Origin: an uncultured Clostridia bacterium
GTDB taxonomy: Bacteria; Bacillota; Clostridia; Christensenellales; DTU072
Reading direction: 5' to 3'
Assembly (NCBI GenBank): GCA_934274515.1
Contig: CAKQTC010000003.1
Coordinates: forward strand, 1 to 64,000
Length of the DNA: 64,000 nt
Shown: positions 8,992 to 18,614 of the stretch, piece by piece
Numbering within the stretch: the stretch's first letter is position 1
How the letters are laid out: each line of letters begins with the position of its first letter
The notes under the pieces: model-generated
Told to the model about the DNA's origin: nothing
What the model saw: only the letters and a program-made list of their open reading frames with translations
The model's database searches: none
Made by a program: the position numbers and the translations under genes

Positions 8992-10524
8992 ATGTTTACG
9001 ACGGTAAAAAGTTATGCTTTGGACGGTATAGACGGATATGCGGTCGAAGTCGAAGTGTTTGCGCAAAACGGGTTGCCTGCGCTCGAAGTGGTCGGACTTG
9101 CGACGAGTGCGGTCAAGGAAGCGAAAGAGCGAGTAAGAAGCGCGATAACAAACAGCGGTTTCGATTTCGGAATGCATAAGACGGTAATAAATCTTGCGCC
9201 TGCGGACGTGAGAAAAGAAGGGTCGGGGTTGGATCTCGCGATAGCGATCGGTTATCTTGCCGCGATAGGACAAATACCGTATTCCGGGTGCAAAGATTAC
9301 GTGTTTTTGGGCGAACTCTCGCTTGACGGAACGTTGCGTAGAATTAACGGCGTTATGCCGCTACTATTAAGTGCTGTTCAAGCGGGATATAAAAAGTTCG
9401 TCGTTCCGTCGGACAATGCCAAAGAAGCGGCTTACGTGCACGGCGCGGAAGTGTACGCTATGAGTAGTTTATCGGAAGTAGTCGGTCTTTGCGTCGGACT
9501 TAAATACGAGCCGATTCAGACGGAAGAATACGACGACGGAGAGATAATCGTTCCCGAAGTCGATATAGGGGACGTAAAAGGTCAACTAATGGCAAAGCGC
9601 GGACTTGAAATAGCGGTGGCGGGTGCGCATAATCTGCTTATGTGCGGGTCGCCCGGCACGGGAAAAACGATGCTTGCAAGATGCGTCACGGGGATTATGC
9701 CTAAGATGACGTTTGAAGAAGGCATCGAAGTAACGAAGATACATTCGGTGTCCGGACTTATCGCGCCGGAAGAAGGAATGATTAAGCGCAGACCGTTTCG
9801 CTCTCCTCATCACACGGCGAGCGTATTCAGTCTAACGGGCGGAGGAGCCAAAGCGACGCCCGGCGAAGTAAGTCTTGCGCATAACGGCGTTTTGTTCCTC
9901 GACGAAATGCCCGAATATAACAGGAAAGCACTCGAAGCGTTGCGTCAACCGATAGAAGACGGCAAAATTTCCATAGCGAGAGTAAACAGAAGCGTTGTCT
10001 ACCCTGCAAGGTTTATGCTTATAGCGAGTATGAACCCGTGCCCGTGCGGCTATTACGGGTCGAGCGTAAAGCAATGTACCTGTACGCAACGGGAGATACT
10101 TAACTATGTATCGAGAATATCGGGACCGTTGCTTGACAGAATAGATTTGTACGTTACGGTAGATAATATCGAATACGGCGAGTTTCGCTCCAAACGGAAA
10201 GCGGAAAGCAGCGAAAGCGTGAGAGCAAGGGTGGAAAACGCAAGGGATATACAGTTACGGCGGTTCAAAGAATACGGCATATACGCGAATTCGCAAATGA
10301 ACAACGCGCTTATCGACAAGTTCTGCAAAATTGACGCGGACAGCGAACGATTGCTTAAAGACGTGTTTGAGAGCAAGAATTTAAGTCCGAGAGCGACGAC
10401 GAGGATACTTAAAACGGCGAGAACGATAGCCGATCTTGCGGAGAGAGAAGATATCGTTTTTGACGACGTGGCGGAAGCGGTGCAGTATAAAACCGTTGAC
10501 AAAAAGGAGTTTATACTCGGATGA
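8992..10524 (+). CDS. comM: ComM/YifB-like Mg-chelatase-family AAA+ ATPase
   Basis: Hexameric AAA+ helicase-like protein; in studied species ComM promotes branch migration during integration of transforming DNA. 510 residues with an N-terminal Lon-like fold (SYALDGIDGYAVEVEV), Walker A GSPGTGKT at residues 219-226, Walker B VLFLDEMPEY and a Cys-containing segment NPCPCGYYG. The ATG at 8992 is chosen because family members begin MFxxVxSxxLxG and AGGGG lies upstream. Its stop overlaps the dprA start (ATGA), linking two transformation-associated genes; no DNA-uptake machinery is seen in this window. Confidence 0.93.
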   Translation: MFTTVKSYALDGIDGYAVEVEVFAQNGLPALEVVGLATSAVKEAKERVRSAITNSGFDFGMHKTVINLAPADVRKEGSGLDLAIAIGYLAAIGQIPYSGCKDYVFLGELSLDGTLRRINGVMPLLLSAVQAGYKKFVVPSDNAKEAAYVHGAEVYAMSSLSEVVGLCVGLKYEPIQTEEYDDGEIIVPEVDIGDVKGQLMAKRGLEIAVAGAHNLLMCGSPGTGKTMLARCVTGIMPKMTFEEGIEVTKIHSVSGLIAPEEGMIKRRPFRSPHHTASVFSLTGGGAKATPGEVSLAHNGVLFLDEMPEYNRKALEALRQPIEDGKISIARVNRSVVYPARFMLIASMNPCPCGYYGSSVKQCTCTQREILNYVSRISGPLLDRIDLYVTVDNIEYGEFRSKRKAESSESVRARVENARDIQLRRFKEYGIYANSQMNNALIDKFCKIDADSERLLKDVFESKNLSPRATTRILKTARTIADLAEREDIVFDDVAEAVQYKTVDKKEFILG

Positions 10525-11606
10525 AACTTACGGATAAACAGAAAGCCGTGCTTATAGTGACTTCCGCGTACGGTATAGGCGTGACCAAGGGAAGGAAACT
10601 TCTCGACGCGATAGACGCGGACGATATGGCAAACAACCTAGCAAAATGCAGGAGTAAAATAATCGCTCTTCTCGGAGAAAAAGATTATCGGGAGATATGC
10701 ATAAGCGCGGCGAACGCGAATTTTGACGAAACCGAACGCAAACTCGAATTATGCAAAGTTAAACTCGTTACCATACTCGACGAAGAATATCCTAAGAATA
10801 TGCTTTGCTACGAAGACGCGCCGTTGTTGCTTTATTGCAAAGGCGATATCGGATTGCTTAACTTACCTGCGTTTGCCGTAGTGGGGACGAGATTTCCTAC
10901 GAAATACGGCGTTCGCGCGACGGAAGAGTTTGTATCGAAGTTAAGCGAACGGTTCGTAATAGTAAGCGGTATGGCGCGCGGAATAGACTCGGTTTCTCAC
11001 AGAACCGCACTCGAATCGCGCGGAAAGACGGTGGCGGTTTTGGGTTGCGGAGTGGACGTAGTGTACCCGCCCGAAAACAAATCGCTTTACGATGAAATAG
11101 CGGAATACGGGCTTGTGATAAGCGAATATCCGCTCGGAGAAGCGGCGACTGCGCATAATTTTCCTGCGAGAAACAGAATAATAAGCGGTATATCTCGTGC
11201 GGTTTTGATTACCGAAGCGGGAGAAAGCAGCGGAACGATGCTCACGCTTAATTATGCGCTTAACCAAGGCAAAGACGTATTCTGTGTTCCGGGGAGTATT
11301 TTTAACAAGGCAAGCGCGGGCTGCAACAAAGCGATAAAAGAATGTCAAACCAGGCTTGTGACGGACGTTAACGATATTTATTCCGAACTCGGAATGACGA
11401 AAACGGACGTGTCCAAACCCAGCAATATACAACTTGACGTAAACGAGGACAGCGTGCTTAACGCGCTCGCGAAAAACGGAGAAATGCATTTTGAAGAAAT
11501 TCTCGACGTCGTGGATTTAAGCGTACCGCAACTTAATTCGTTGCTTACGAAAATGACAGCCGTCGGGTTGATAACAAAAACCAAATATAATTATTGGAGC
11601 ATATAA
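10521..11606 (+). CDS. dprA: DNA processing protein DprA
   Basis: Loads RecA on incoming single-stranded DNA during natural transformation and is conserved even in non-competent Bacillota. 361 residues: an N-terminal SAM-like helical part, the Rossmann-type DprA core (VVGTRFPTKYG, SGMARGIDSVSHRTAL, VLGCGVDVVYP, PARNRIISG) and a C-terminal winged-helix-like segment from about residue 300. It overlaps comM by 4 bases and lies 4 bases from topA, in the widespread dprA-topA order. Confidence 0.95.
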   Translation: MKLTDKQKAVLIVTSAYGIGVTKGRKLLDAIDADDMANNLAKCRSKIIALLGEKDYREICISAANANFDETERKLELCKVKLVTILDEEYPKNMLCYEDAPLLLYCKGDIGLLNLPAFAVVGTRFPTKYGVRATEEFVSKLSERFVIVSGMARGIDSVSHRTALESRGKTVAVLGCGVDVVYPPENKSLYDEIAEYGLVISEYPLGEAATAHNFPARNRIISGISRAVLITEAGESSGTMLTLNYALNQGKDVFCVPGSIFNKASAGCNKAIKECQTRLVTDVNDIYSELGMTKTDVSKPSNIQLDVNEDSVLNALAKNGEMHFEEILDVVDLSVPQLNSLLTKMTAVGLITKTKYNYWSI

Positions 11607-11610
11607 ATTT

Positions 11611-13719
11611 ATGAAATTAGTAATCGTAGAATCGCCGACAAAGGCGAAAACCATCCAAAAATATCTCGGTAAAGACTATCGGGTAATGGCAAGCGGCGGA
11701 CACGTTTGCGACCTGCCCGAAAAAAGTTTAGGGATAGACGTAGACGACGATTTCAAGCCAAGTTACGTAATGGTTAAAGAAAAGAAAGACACCGTCAAAA
11801 GGTTAAAAGCCGCCGTAAAAGAGAGCGAACAAACGTATCTTGCAACCGACCCGGATAGAGAAGGAGAAGCGATAAGTTGGCATTTAAGCAACGTTCTCGA
11901 TCTCGGTGACGACGCGCAACGAATAGAGTTTAACGAAATCAGCAACCGTGCGGTAAACGCAGCGATAAATAATCCGCGACACATTAATATGAATTTAGTA
12001 AACGCGCAACAAGCGCGTCGCGTGCTTGACAGGCTTGTCGGGTACAAAATAAGCCCGATACTCAACCAAAAAATCAAACAAGGACTTTCGGGCGGACGCG
12101 TCCAAAGCGCGGCGCTTAAAATGATAGTGGACCGCGAACGCGAAATAAGAGCGTTCGTTCCCGAAGAATATTGGAATATTTACGCAATGCTTACCAAACT
12201 CGGCAAAACTACCGCGTTCAAAGCGACGCTTGCGGATAAAAACGGTAAGAAAATTAAAATCGACAACGGCATAGCGGCGCAACAAACCGAAGACGAACTG
12301 CTTAAAGGCGAATACACCGTAGACAGCGTAAAAAGGGGAGAAAGCAGATCGCATCCCGGCGCGCCGTTTACCACAAGTACGCTCCAACAAGACGGCTCGA
12401 ACAGGCTTGGAATAACCGCTCCCGAAGTAATGAAACTCGCGCAACAACTTTACGAAGGCGTAAACGTCGAAGGGTCGGGACTTACCGCACTCGTCACTTA
12501 TATTCGTACCGACTCTGTAAGAGTTAGCGCGGAAGCGCAAAAAGAAGCGAAAGATTATATCGAAAAGAACTTCGGCAAAGAATACGCGCCCGAAAAGTAT
12601 AACTATTATACGACGAAAAACGCGAACGTGCAGGACGCACACGAAGCGATAAGACCTATTTCGCTTGCGGTAACGCCCGAAAGCATCAAGGACAAGGTAG
12701 CACGAAACCTTTATAGGCTGTATAAACTTATCTACGACAGATTTTTGGCAAGTCAAATGTCGGAAGCGATTTACAACACCCTTAACGTTAAAATAAAAGC
12801 CGATTGCGGAGCAAACAAATACGGGTTCAAAATAACGGGAAAAACAATTATTTTCAAAGGATTTACCATTGTTTACGAACACGATAAAGAAGAAGACGAC
12901 GACAACGGTACGCAAAAACTTCCCGACTTTACCGAAGGTGAAAAACTTAATTTGAAAGAGATAAAGAAAGAGCAAAAGTTTACCAAACCGCCGACGAGAT
13001 TTTCCGACGCCACGCTCATTAAAGCGATGGAAGAAAACGGTATCGGCAGACCTGCCACTTACGCCAACGTATTGAGCGTACTGGCACACAGGGACTATGT
13101 CGAAAAGGAAGGGAAACTGCTTAAACCGACGCAACTAGGAGAAACCGTTACGCAATTCATGGAAAAGAACTTCGCGGACATAGTGGACGTGCAGTTTACC
13201 GCGTCGATGGAAAACAAACTCGACGACGTGGTAAACGGGAATAAATGGCAGGACGTACTTGCCGCGTTTTATCCGCATTTTAACGAATGCATAACGAAAG
13301 CGTATTTCGGAGAGAAAAAAGTAAAGATGGAAGAAGAAGTTACCGACGTTATTTGCGATAAATGCGGAGCGAATATGGTCGTTCGTAACGGCAGGTTCGG
13401 AAAATTTCTCGCTTGCCCGAACTATCCGAAGTGCAAAAACATTAAAAACATAGTTGAACCGGTCGCGGAATGCCCCCGTTGTCACGGCGATATAGTGAAG
13501 AAGCACACGAAAAACGGTAAAGTTTTTTACGGTTGTGCAAACTATCCCGAATGTGACTTTATGAGTTGGGAACTTCCTGCTCCGATTTTCTGTCCCGTTT
13601 GCAGAAACGTGATGAAAATCGTAGTTAAGGACAACAAAAAGCAATACGTCTGTATCAACAAAAACTGCGGACACGTCGAGTACCCTAAGACGGAAGAAAC
13701 AGTTACGGAAAATGAATAA
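11611..13719 (+). CDS. topA: DNA topoisomerase I
   Basis: Type IA topoisomerase that relaxes negative supercoils. 702 residues: N-terminal TOPRIM (IVESPTKAKT, DPDREGEAI), active-site tyrosine Y297 in YIRTDS, and three C-terminal four-cysteine zinc ribbons (starting CDKCG, CPRCH, CPVCR) at about residues 580-695. Length and domain order are normal for Bacillota. It overlaps trmFO by 8 bases. Confidence 0.97.
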   Translation: MKLVIVESPTKAKTIQKYLGKDYRVMASGGHVCDLPEKSLGIDVDDDFKPSYVMVKEKKDTVKRLKAAVKESEQTYLATDPDREGEAISWHLSNVLDLGDDAQRIEFNEISNRAVNAAINNPRHINMNLVNAQQARRVLDRLVGYKISPILNQKIKQGLSGGRVQSAALKMIVDREREIRAFVPEEYWNIYAMLTKLGKTTAFKATLADKNGKKIKIDNGIAAQQTEDELLKGEYTVDSVKRGESRSHPGAPFTTSTLQQDGSNRLGITAPEVMKLAQQLYEGVNVEGSGLTALVTYIRTDSVRVSAEAQKEAKDYIEKNFGKEYAPEKYNYYTTKNANVQDAHEAIRPISLAVTPESIKDKVARNLYRLYKLIYDRFLASQMSEAIYNTLNVKIKADCGANKYGFKITGKTIIFKGFTIVYEHDKEEDDDNGTQKLPDFTEGEKLNLKEIKKEQKFTKPPTRFSDATLIKAMEENGIGRPATYANVLSVLAHRDYVEKEGKLLKPTQLGETVTQFMEKNFADIVDVQFTASMENKLDDVVNGNKWQDVLAAFYPHFNECITKAYFGEKKVKMEEEVTDVICDKCGANMVVRNGRFGKFLACPNYPKCKNIKNIVEPVAECPRCHGDIVKKHTKNGKVFYGCANYPECDFMSWELPAPIFCPVCRNVMKIVVKDNKKQYVCINKNCGHVEYPKTEETVTENE

Positions 13720-15022
13720 AATCACTGTTATCGGCGGCGGACTTGCAGGATGCGAGTGCGCGTATGGGTTGCTTAAACGCGGATACGACGTCGTCTTGTA
13801 CGAGATGCGTCCCGTAAAAGGAACGCCCGTCCACAAAACGGGGGATTTAGCCGAACTCGTATGCAGCAACAGTCTTAAATCGACCGACATAGCCACAATA
13901 CAAGGGTTGTTAAAGTATGAACTGCGCGCGCTCGACAGTTTGATTCTCCGCGTTGCGGAAAGAACTTCCGTTCCCGCGGGAGGCGCGCTTGCGGTAGACA
14001 GGAGCGAGTTTTCCGCCGCGGTAGAGAAAGAACTTAGCGCGTTCGACAACTTAAAAATCGTTCGGGAAGAGGTGACGAAACTTGATTTCGACGGGGAAGT
14101 AGTCGTTGCCACGGGTCCGCTTACCGAAGGGAAATTCGCCGAATGTGTAGCCGCGGTTACGGAAGAGAGCGAAATGCACTTCTACGACGCGGTTGCGCCT
14201 ATCGTTACGGCGGAGAGCGTAGACAAAGAAAAGAGTTTTTTTGCTGCGCGATACGGAAAAGGCGGCGACGATTATCTTAATCTACCGATGGAGAAAGAAG
14301 AGTATCTTGCGTTTTATAACGAACTTATAAATGCGGAAACCGTTATACTTAAAGAGTTCGAAAATAAGGACGTATTCAACGCGTGTATGCCGATAGAAGT
14401 GATGGCAAAGAAAGGGGAAGACAGCATAAGGTTCGGTCCGCTTCGTCCCGTAGGGATACGCGACCCGAAGACAGACAAAAGACCGTACGCGGTGGTGCAA
14501 TTACGAAAAGAAGACAATTACGACGGGTTATACAATTTAGTCGGGTTTCAAACGAATTTGAAGTTCGGAGAGCAAAAACGAGTATTCGGCTTGATACCCG
14601 CCCTTCGTGACGCGGAGTTTGTAAGATACGGAGTTATGCATAGAAACACGTTTATAAACGCGCCGAAAGTGATAAATGCCGATTTTTCTTGTAAAAAACG
14701 TAAAAATTTGTGGTTTGCAGGGCAAATAAGCGGAGTGGAAGGGTATCTCGAAAGCGCGATGAGCGGACTTATGGTTGCTATTAACGTCGATAGAAAACTA
14801 AAAGGAAAGGAAAGTTTGATTCCGCCGGAAACTACTGCTACGGGCAGTCTTATGCGTTACGTAGCCGCATCGAACGGCAATTTTCAGCCGATGCACGTCA
14901 GTTATGCTTTAATGCCCGAACCGGAAGAAAAAATAAGAGATAAAAGAATAAAAAAAGAAAAATACAGCCAAAGGGCTGTCGCGGCGATTGACAAATATGC
15001 CGAAACCATCTTAAAGGAGTAA
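13712..15022 (+). CDS. trmFO: folate/FAD-dependent tRNA (uracil-54-C5) methyltransferase
   Basis: Makes ribothymidine at position 54 of tRNA from methylene-tetrahydrofolate and FADH2. 436 residues. The N-terminal FAD motif VIGGGLAGCECA and the family-specific ELVCSNSLKS and FQTNLKFGEQKRVF segments are clear. It overlaps topA and lies 3 bases before hslV, the usual Bacillota arrangement. Confidence 0.96.
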   Translation: MNKITVIGGGLAGCECAYGLLKRGYDVVLYEMRPVKGTPVHKTGDLAELVCSNSLKSTDIATIQGLLKYELRALDSLILRVAERTSVPAGGALAVDRSEFSAAVEKELSAFDNLKIVREEVTKLDFDGEVVVATGPLTEGKFAECVAAVTEESEMHFYDAVAPIVTAESVDKEKSFFAARYGKGGDDYLNLPMEKEEYLAFYNELINAETVILKEFENKDVFNACMPIEVMAKKGEDSIRFGPLRPVGIRDPKTDKRPYAVVQLRKEDNYDGLYNLVGFQTNLKFGEQKRVFGLIPALRDAEFVRYGVMHRNTFINAPKVINADFSCKKRKNLWFAGQISGVEGYLESAMSGLMVAINVDRKLKGKESLIPPETTATGSLMRYVAASNGNFQPMHVSYALMPEPEEKIRDKRIKKEKYSQRAVAAIDKYAETILKE

Positions 15023-15025
15023 AAA

Positions 15026-15559
15026 ATGGAATTGAAAGGTACGACGATATGCGCCGTAAAGAAAAACGGCGTTACGGCGATTGCCGGAGACGGACAGGTT
15101 ACGATGGGACAAAGCATCGTTATGAAAGGCAACGCCAAAAAAGTTAAAAGGATTTACGACGGCAAAGTAGTCGTCGGGTTTGCCGGTAGCGTAAGCGACG
15201 CGTTTACGCTTAGCGAAAAATTTGAAGAAATGTTACAAAAATATTCCGGAAACCTTATGCGTAGCGCGGTTGAACTTGCCGAGTGCTGGCGCACGGGCGG
15301 TGGAATGAGAAATTTGGAAGCAATGCTTATCGTCGCAGACAAAGACAATATGTACGTTCTTAGCGGCGACGGTAACGTAATCGAACCCGAAGCGGGCGTT
15401 TGCGCGATAGGAAGCGGCGGAAATTACGCTTTAAGCGCGGCAAGAGCGCTTCTCGAAAATACGGATATGGACGCGGTAAATATCGTAAAAAAAGCAATGA
15501 AAATCGCGGCGGATATTTGTGTTTTTACAAACCACAACGTTGTTGTGGAAACGGTTTAA
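15026..15559 (+). CDS. hslV: ATP-dependent protease subunit HslV (ClpQ)
   Basis: Proteolytic chamber of the HslUV protease. 177 residues. The propeptide MELKG should be removed to expose the catalytic threonine T6 (TTICAVKKNG); GDGQVTMG and GFAGSVSDAFTL are family landmarks. The start follows AAGGAG, 7 bases upstream. The partner hslU begins 15 bases downstream. Confidence 0.97.
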   Translation: MELKGTTICAVKKNGVTAIAGDGQVTMGQSIVMKGNAKKVKRIYDGKVVVGFAGSVSDAFTLSEKFEEMLQKYSGNLMRSAVELAECWRTGGGMRNLEAMLIVADKDNMYVLSGDGNVIEPEAGVCAIGSGGNYALSAARALLENTDMDAVNIVKKAMKIAADICVFTNHNVVVETV

Positions 15560-15574
15560 CGGGAGAATAAAAAA

Positions 15575-16891
15575 ATGGAATTGACCCCAAAACAAATAGT
15601 TAACGAACTTGACAGATACATCATCGGGCAATACGACGCGAAGAGAGCGGTTGCCGTTGCTTTGCGTAATCGTTACAGAAGAAGAATGTTACCGCAGGAA
15701 ATGCGCGAAGAAATCACTCCGAAAAACATTATTATGAAAGGGCCTACGGGCGTAGGAAAGACCGAGATAGCGAGAAGGCTTGCAAAACTCGTTAAAGCAC
15801 CGTTCGTTAAGGTGGAAGCGACGAAGTTTACCGAAGTAGGGTATGTCGGACGCGACGTCGAAAGTATGATACGCGACCTTGTCGAAGTAGGAATAAGGCT
15901 TGTAAACGAAGAAAAAATCGCGGAAGTGGAGCCTAAGGCAAGAGAAATCGCAGAAGCGAAACTCGTTAACGCCATTTTACAAGCAAAGAAAAAGAATTCT
16001 CCCGATAAGAGTGAAGAAGAGTTAAAAAACGAACTTTATGACGCTTTACACGCAGGAAAACTCGACAAAATCCCCGTGGAAATCGAAGTGGAAGAAGCAC
16101 CGAAACAACTTTCGCTCGGACCTATGGGCGCGCCTCAGGACAACAATTTCGGGGAAATCCTCGGTAGTATAATGCCTAAGAGAAAGAGAAAACGCAAAAT
16201 AAACGTTGCGACCGCTTTGAAGATTTTTATCAACGAAGAAGCGGAAAAGATGATAGACAAAGATTCCATCACTGCGGAAGGACTTCGCAGAGCGGAACAA
16301 GACGGAATAATCTTTATCGACGAACTCGATAAAATCGCGTCCAAAGGTAACACGAGCGGTCCCGACGTGAGCAGAGAAGGCGTACAAAGGGATATCCTTC
16401 CCATCGTGGAAGGTTGTACGGTCAATACCAAGTACGGCAATATAAGAACGGATTACATCCTGTTTATCGCCGCAGGCGCGTTCCACATCTCGAAGATAAG
16501 CGACCTTATTCCCGAACTGCAAGGAAGATTCCCGGTTATCGTCAATCTCAACAGTCTTACAGAAGACGATTTTTGCAAAATATTGAGAGAACCCGACAAT
16601 GCGATTATTATGCAGTATGCGGAAATGCTCAAAGTCGATAAAGTGGGATTGAGATTTACCGACGACGCGATAAAGGAACTTGCTCACGTCGCACAAATAG
16701 AAAACGAAAACAAAGAAAACATCGGCGCACGCAGATTGCACACGATAATGGAATCGCTTTTGGAAGACGTGTCGTTTAACGCTTGCGGAGACACCGAGAG
16801 CGAAGTCGAACTTCTCGTAGACAAAGCGTACGTGGACGAACACCTTGCCGAAGCCTTGAATTCCAAGGATTTGAAAAAATATATCTTATAA
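15575..16891 (+). CDS. hslU: ATP-dependent protease ATPase subunit HslU (ClpY)
   Basis: AAA+ unfoldase that feeds HslV. 438 residues with Walker A GPTGVGKT at 56-63, the intermediate domain (about 110-230, rich in charged residues), Walker B IIFIDELDKIA and a C-terminal tail ending KKYIL that docks in HslV. In many Bacillota the next gene is codY; here hisS follows after 19 bases. Confidence 0.97.
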   Translation: MELTPKQIVNELDRYIIGQYDAKRAVAVALRNRYRRRMLPQEMREEITPKNIIMKGPTGVGKTEIARRLAKLVKAPFVKVEATKFTEVGYVGRDVESMIRDLVEVGIRLVNEEKIAEVEPKAREIAEAKLVNAILQAKKKNSPDKSEEELKNELYDALHAGKLDKIPVEIEVEEAPKQLSLGPMGAPQDNNFGEILGSIMPKRKRKRKINVATALKIFINEEAEKMIDKDSITAEGLRRAEQDGIIFIDELDKIASKGNTSGPDVSREGVQRDILPIVEGCTVNTKYGNIRTDYILFIAAGAFHISKISDLIPELQGRFPVIVNLNSLTEDDFCKILREPDNAIIMQYAEMLKVDKVGLRFTDDAIKELAHVAQIENENKENIGARRLHTIMESLLEDVSFNACGDTESEVELLVDKAYVDEHLAEALNSKDLKKYIL

Positions 16892-16910
16892 AATTGTCGG
16901 AGAGAACGAA

Positions 16911-18161
16911 ATGATAAACATACCGAAAGGAACGAAAGACGTACTGCCGCAGGAAAGTTATAAATGGCATTACGTCGAAAATACGGCGAGAAAAGTAACC
17001 GAAGATTTCGGGTTTAGAGAAATAAGAACGCCTACGTTCGAGCATACCGAACTTTTTTTGCGCGGAGTAGGAGACACGACGGATATAGTCAACAAAGAAA
17101 TGTACACGTTTGCGGACAAAGGCGGCAGGAGCATATCGCTTAAACCCGAAGGAACCGCCGGCGTTGCGCGTTGTTTTGTAGAAAACGCTTTGATAAATGC
17201 GCCGCAACCGTCAAAAATGTACTACATTACGCCGGTTTTTCGTTACGAAAAACCGCAGGCAGGGAGGCTTAGGGAACATCATCAGTTCGGAATCGAACTT
17301 TACGGGAGCGGTTCCCCGTACGCTGACGCGGAAGTTATTTCGCTGGCAAAAGAGTTTTTCGACAGACTCGGACTGACCGAATTGACGCTTAACATTAACA
17401 GCATCGGCTGTCCTAATTGCCGTAAAGCCTATTCAGCCGCGCTAAAAGAGCACTTTTATAAACGCGCGGATAAACTGTGTGACACCTGTAAAGAAAGGTT
17501 GGAAAAAAACCCGTTGCGCGTGCTGGATTGCAAAAACCCGGAATGTAAAGAAGTGGCGCAAGACGCACCCGAAGTCCTCGATTTTTTGTGCGACGAGTGT
17601 AGAGCCCATCACGACAAACTCTGTTCCATACTCGTCAATCTCGGCATAAAATTTGAGATTAACCCGAAAATCGTGCGCGGATTAGATTATTATACGCGTA
17701 CGGTTTTTGAGTTTGTTTCCAACTCGATAGGAAGCCAAGGAACGGTTTGCGGCGGCGGCAGATACAACGGACTCGTAGAAGAAATCGGCGGTACCGACGT
17801 TCCTGCGGTGGGTTTCGGGCTAGGATTGGAAAGACTGATTATGGTAATGGAAAACGCGTCGCTTTCTTTCGGGAAGGAACCTGTGGCAAAACTTTACGTC
17901 GCGCCTATGAACGAAAAATATTGCGATAAAGCGATGAAATTTGCAACAGAATTAAGACGAAAAGGCATATCGTGCCTAACTGACATCATCGGTAAAAGCC
18001 TTAAAGCACAAATGAAATACGCCGACAAAATCGGCGCGGAAAACGCCGTGGTCGTCGGAGAAGACGAAACGATAAAAGACGAATACGTAATTAAAAATTT
18101 AAGAACAAAAGAGTGTAAAATCGTAAACGAAGATAATCTTTTAAGCGGCACTTGGCAATAA
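16911..18161 (+). CDS. hisS: histidyl-tRNA synthetase
   Basis: Charges tRNA-His. 416 residues, class II: motif 2 region FRYEKPQAGRLREHHQFG, histidine-A motif VRGLDYYTRTVFEF, motif 3 GFGLGLERL and a C-terminal anticodon-binding domain. The start has a CGGAGAG site. Too little space precedes it for a T-box, so it is likely co-transcribed with hslU. A divergent paralogue lies at 38.8 kb. Confidence 0.97.
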   Translation: MINIPKGTKDVLPQESYKWHYVENTARKVTEDFGFREIRTPTFEHTELFLRGVGDTTDIVNKEMYTFADKGGRSISLKPEGTAGVARCFVENALINAPQPSKMYYITPVFRYEKPQAGRLREHHQFGIELYGSGSPYADAEVISLAKEFFDRLGLTELTLNINSIGCPNCRKAYSAALKEHFYKRADKLCDTCKERLEKNPLRVLDCKNPECKEVAQDAPEVLDFLCDECRAHHDKLCSILVNLGIKFEINPKIVRGLDYYTRTVFEFVSNSIGSQGTVCGGGRYNGLVEEIGGTDVPAVGFGLGLERLIMVMENASLSFGKEPVAKLYVAPMNEKYCDKAMKFATELRRKGISCLTDIIGKSLKAQMKYADKIGAENAVVVGEDETIKDEYVIKNLRTKECKIVNEDNLLSGTWQ

Positions 18162-18186
18162 TCGTATAAAAAAGGAAGGATTGTAT

Positions 18187-18501
18187 ATGAAAAATATCAC
18201 GGCTAACGAGACGGAATCGACAAAGAACGGAATAACGGTGGTGGATTTTTATGCGGATTGGTGTGGTCCGTGTCAATATATGAAACCGTTTTTTGAAAAA
18301 GCGGAAAAAGAAATCAACGCGCTCGGCGCGCAGTGCTACGAAGTAAACGTGGACGAATGTGAGGAATTTGCAACCCAAAATAAAATTAACTTCATTCCTT
18401 GCGTAATAATTTTCGACAACGGCATAGAAAAAGCAAGATTCACCGGCGGAAGAGATACCGACGGTATATTGCAATTCGTAAGAGAAAATATGAATAAATA
18501 G
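18187..18501 (+). CDS. thioredoxin-like protein
   Basis: 104 residues with the redox-active WCGPC at residues 25-29 (C26, C29) and the cis-proline region FIP. Differences from TrxA include additional cysteines (in QCYEV, DECEE and IPCV). The ATG at 18187 is preferred over TTG at 18181 because AAGGAAGGA sits immediately upstream of the latter and at the right spacing for the former. It follows hisS by 25 bases and ends just at the -35 of the nifS promoter; it could serve redox balance near the Fe-S genes, which is inference. Confidence 0.88.
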   Translation: MKNITANETESTKNGITVVDFYADWCGPCQYMKPFFEKAEKEINALGAQCYEVNVDECEEFATQNKINFIPCVIIFDNGIEKARFTGGRDTDGILQFVRENMNK

Positions 18502-18530
18502 TTGCATTTTTCCTACCAAAGCAGTATACT
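18502..18530 (+). promoter_or_regulatory. nifS promoter
   Basis: TTGCAT at 18502-18507, a 17-base spacer and TATACT at 18525-18530. Predicted start near 18537, leaving a leader of roughly 78 bases that contains two perfect hairpins. Confidence 0.65.
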
Positions 18531-18554
18531 TTTGTCGAAATAATGAACTAGATA

Positions 18555-18602
18555 TTGTTGCTGGTTAGCAACAAGCGTGTTATTTGTATCTACGGATACA
18601 AA
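18555..18602 (+). promoter_or_regulatory. two tandem perfect hairpins in the nifS leader
   Basis: First: TTGTTGCT, loop GGTT, AGCAACAA (18555-18574). Second: TTTGTATC, loop TACG, GATACAAA (18583-18602). Each is an 8-bp perfect stem with a 4-base loop; the second ends 1-2 bases before the ribosome binding site TAGGAGA. No T-run follows, so they are not terminators. They could be protein-binding operators or RNA stability/translation elements. Confidence 0.6.
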
Positions 18603-18614
18603 ATAGGAGATAAA

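Noticed and set aside
11995..13134. Long open frame on the minus strand opposite topA
   Set aside because: Composition is a shadow of the topA codons, it has no binding site at its start and no recognisable protein features.
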